Positions 6,172 to 6,783 of a DNA stretch of 6,783 nucleotides are shown here, one piece after another (within the stretch, counting starts at the first letter, position 1; each line of letters starts with the position of its first letter). Both the position numbers and the translations under genes were made by a program. Source of the DNA: Bacteroidales bacterium. Lineage in GTDB: Bacteria > Bacteroidota > Bacteroidia > Bacteroidales > UBA932. The stretch spans positions 1-6,783 of the forward strand of contig JAFTYS010000070.1 of assembly GCA_017461285.1 (NCBI GenBank). Reading direction: 5' to 3'. The notes below the pieces were generated by a model. That model was not told where the DNA came from. It ran no database searches and saw only the letters and a list, made by a program, of their open reading frames with translations.

Positions 6172-6783
6172 CTACTCGTTTGCAAGTGGTTTGTCAGACA
6201 TGCCGATGACACGCTTGATAGCCTGGAGATAGTTGATGTTCTCAACGCCCTCGAGACCGCAGTCAGCGATGGTCTTCTTGATGTCCTCGATTTCAGTAGA
6301 CTCAGAGTTGATGGTAACCACCTTCGCGCCGTTGATGAGCACGTTTCCTACCTCGCAGATGGTATTGTTGACCATATAACCGAAACGCTGCTTGTGCACG
6401 CGTACTGCCGCGAGATCCGGATTTGCTTTCACCATTGCGATGAACTCGTCATATGTGTACTCGTCCTTGTCAAGAGCAGGCATCTCCACCATGAATGCAG
6501 GGAAAACCTCGTTCTCAAGCACTGTGCGTGAGATCGGGAACTCACCCTTCATGAGAGGGTTCCACTGCTCGAGGCCGTCGACTGTCTGGACATATGTCTT
6601 GATGTCCATCTTGCCGTTGCGGATCTTGGTGTTGTTGATGTCGTTCTTGCGTGAGATGATGTAGATCTCGTCGCTTTCGCGCTCCCATACCTTTTCAGGT
6701 ACAGGAACGGAAAGACGGGCCATTCTCTTGTGTGCCTCACAGAAGCACTGTCCGAAAGAGCGGAACTCGAAGCGTGGCTTCGA
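6172..6783 (-). CDS. Probable divergent CYTH-like protein, N-terminus outside window
   Basis: The frame ending at TAG (6172-6174) is open to the right edge, giving 203 visible residues. The 20 residues before the first ATG (6723) read SKPRFEFRSFGQCFCEAHKR, which looks coding, so the true start probably lies beyond 6783 and that ATG is internal. The pattern suggests a beta barrel with paired charged residues. Numbered from the internal Met: YIISRKND then K33-I-R35, K38/D40/K42 (KIRNGKMDIK), LEQWNP, K111-x-R113, E124 (TICEVGN), ESTEIED and a final NYLQAIKRVIG helix. This order resembles CYTH/tunnel enzymes, but no clear ExExK is visible. I infer a distant member, perhaps acting with the CYTH enzyme 4 nt downstream. 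The CYTH assignment is tentative, but the coding call is firm. Confidence 0.7.
   Translation of the reverse strand, partial: SKPRFEFRSFGQCFCEAHKRMARLSVPVPEKVWERESDEIYIISRKNDINNTKIRNGKMDIKTYVQTVDGLEQWNPLMKGEFPISRTVLENEVFPAFMVEMPALDKDEYTYDEFIAMVKANPDLAAVRVHKQRFGYMVNNTICEVGNVLINGAKVVTINSESTEIEDIKKTIADCGLEGVENINYLQAIKRVIGMSDKPLANE

Noticed and set aside
6168..6245. 26-residue N-terminal extension of the CYTH protein
   Set aside because: It overlaps the upstream gene and would put low-complexity Ser/Thr residues before the ExExK strand, which normally sits at the N-terminus.
1..6783. CRISPR array, tRNA, rRNA or toxin-antitoxin pair
   Set aside because: I saw no regularly spaced direct repeats, cloverleaf, rRNA-like segment or pair of small adjacent genes on either strand.

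Overview
The window looks like the chromosome of a Bacteroidetes (Bacteroidales-like) bacterium. None of the visible starts has a convincing Shine-Dalgarno sequence. One intergenic gap carries a TAnnTTTG-type -7 element. The integrase tail and the large EF-hand/membrane protein also look like Bacteroidales proteins. No 16S or other marker gene is present, so I go no further than that. Coding density is high, and there is no gene-free stretch longer than 300 bases.

Layout, left to right. (a) The last 32 codons of a plus-strand tyrosine recombinase end at 101. (b) A perfect 20-bp hairpin at 130-174 sits between this gene and the convergent gene cluster and can terminate both sides. (c) All remaining genes are on the minus strand and read from right to left: a partial CYTH-like protein (6172-6783), a 157-aa CYTH/triphosphate tunnel enzyme (5694-6167), a DASS/SLC13-type transporter (3953-5563), a 475-aa two-TM protein of unknown function (2524-3951), and a 748-aa EF-hand protein with a membrane-anchored C-terminus (198-2444).

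The two CYTH-type genes are 4 nt apart and probably form one transcription unit. A gap of 130 bp with a dyad repeat separates them from the transporter. The transporter and the 475-aa protein are 1 nt apart (TGA-T-ATG), so they are almost certainly co-transcribed and probably translationally coupled. The 748-aa gene follows after a 79-bp gap that holds a perfect 15-bp inverted repeat and a plausible Bacteroidetes promoter between and overlapping its arms.

The best candidate for something undescribed is the transporter plus 475-aa membrane partner, possibly with the EF-hand protein. The transporter has non-standard residues at both SNT ion/substrate motifs, and its partner has no domain I can name. 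A second candidate is the pair of adjacent, divergent CYTH-like proteins. Both are inferences from sequence and gene order only.
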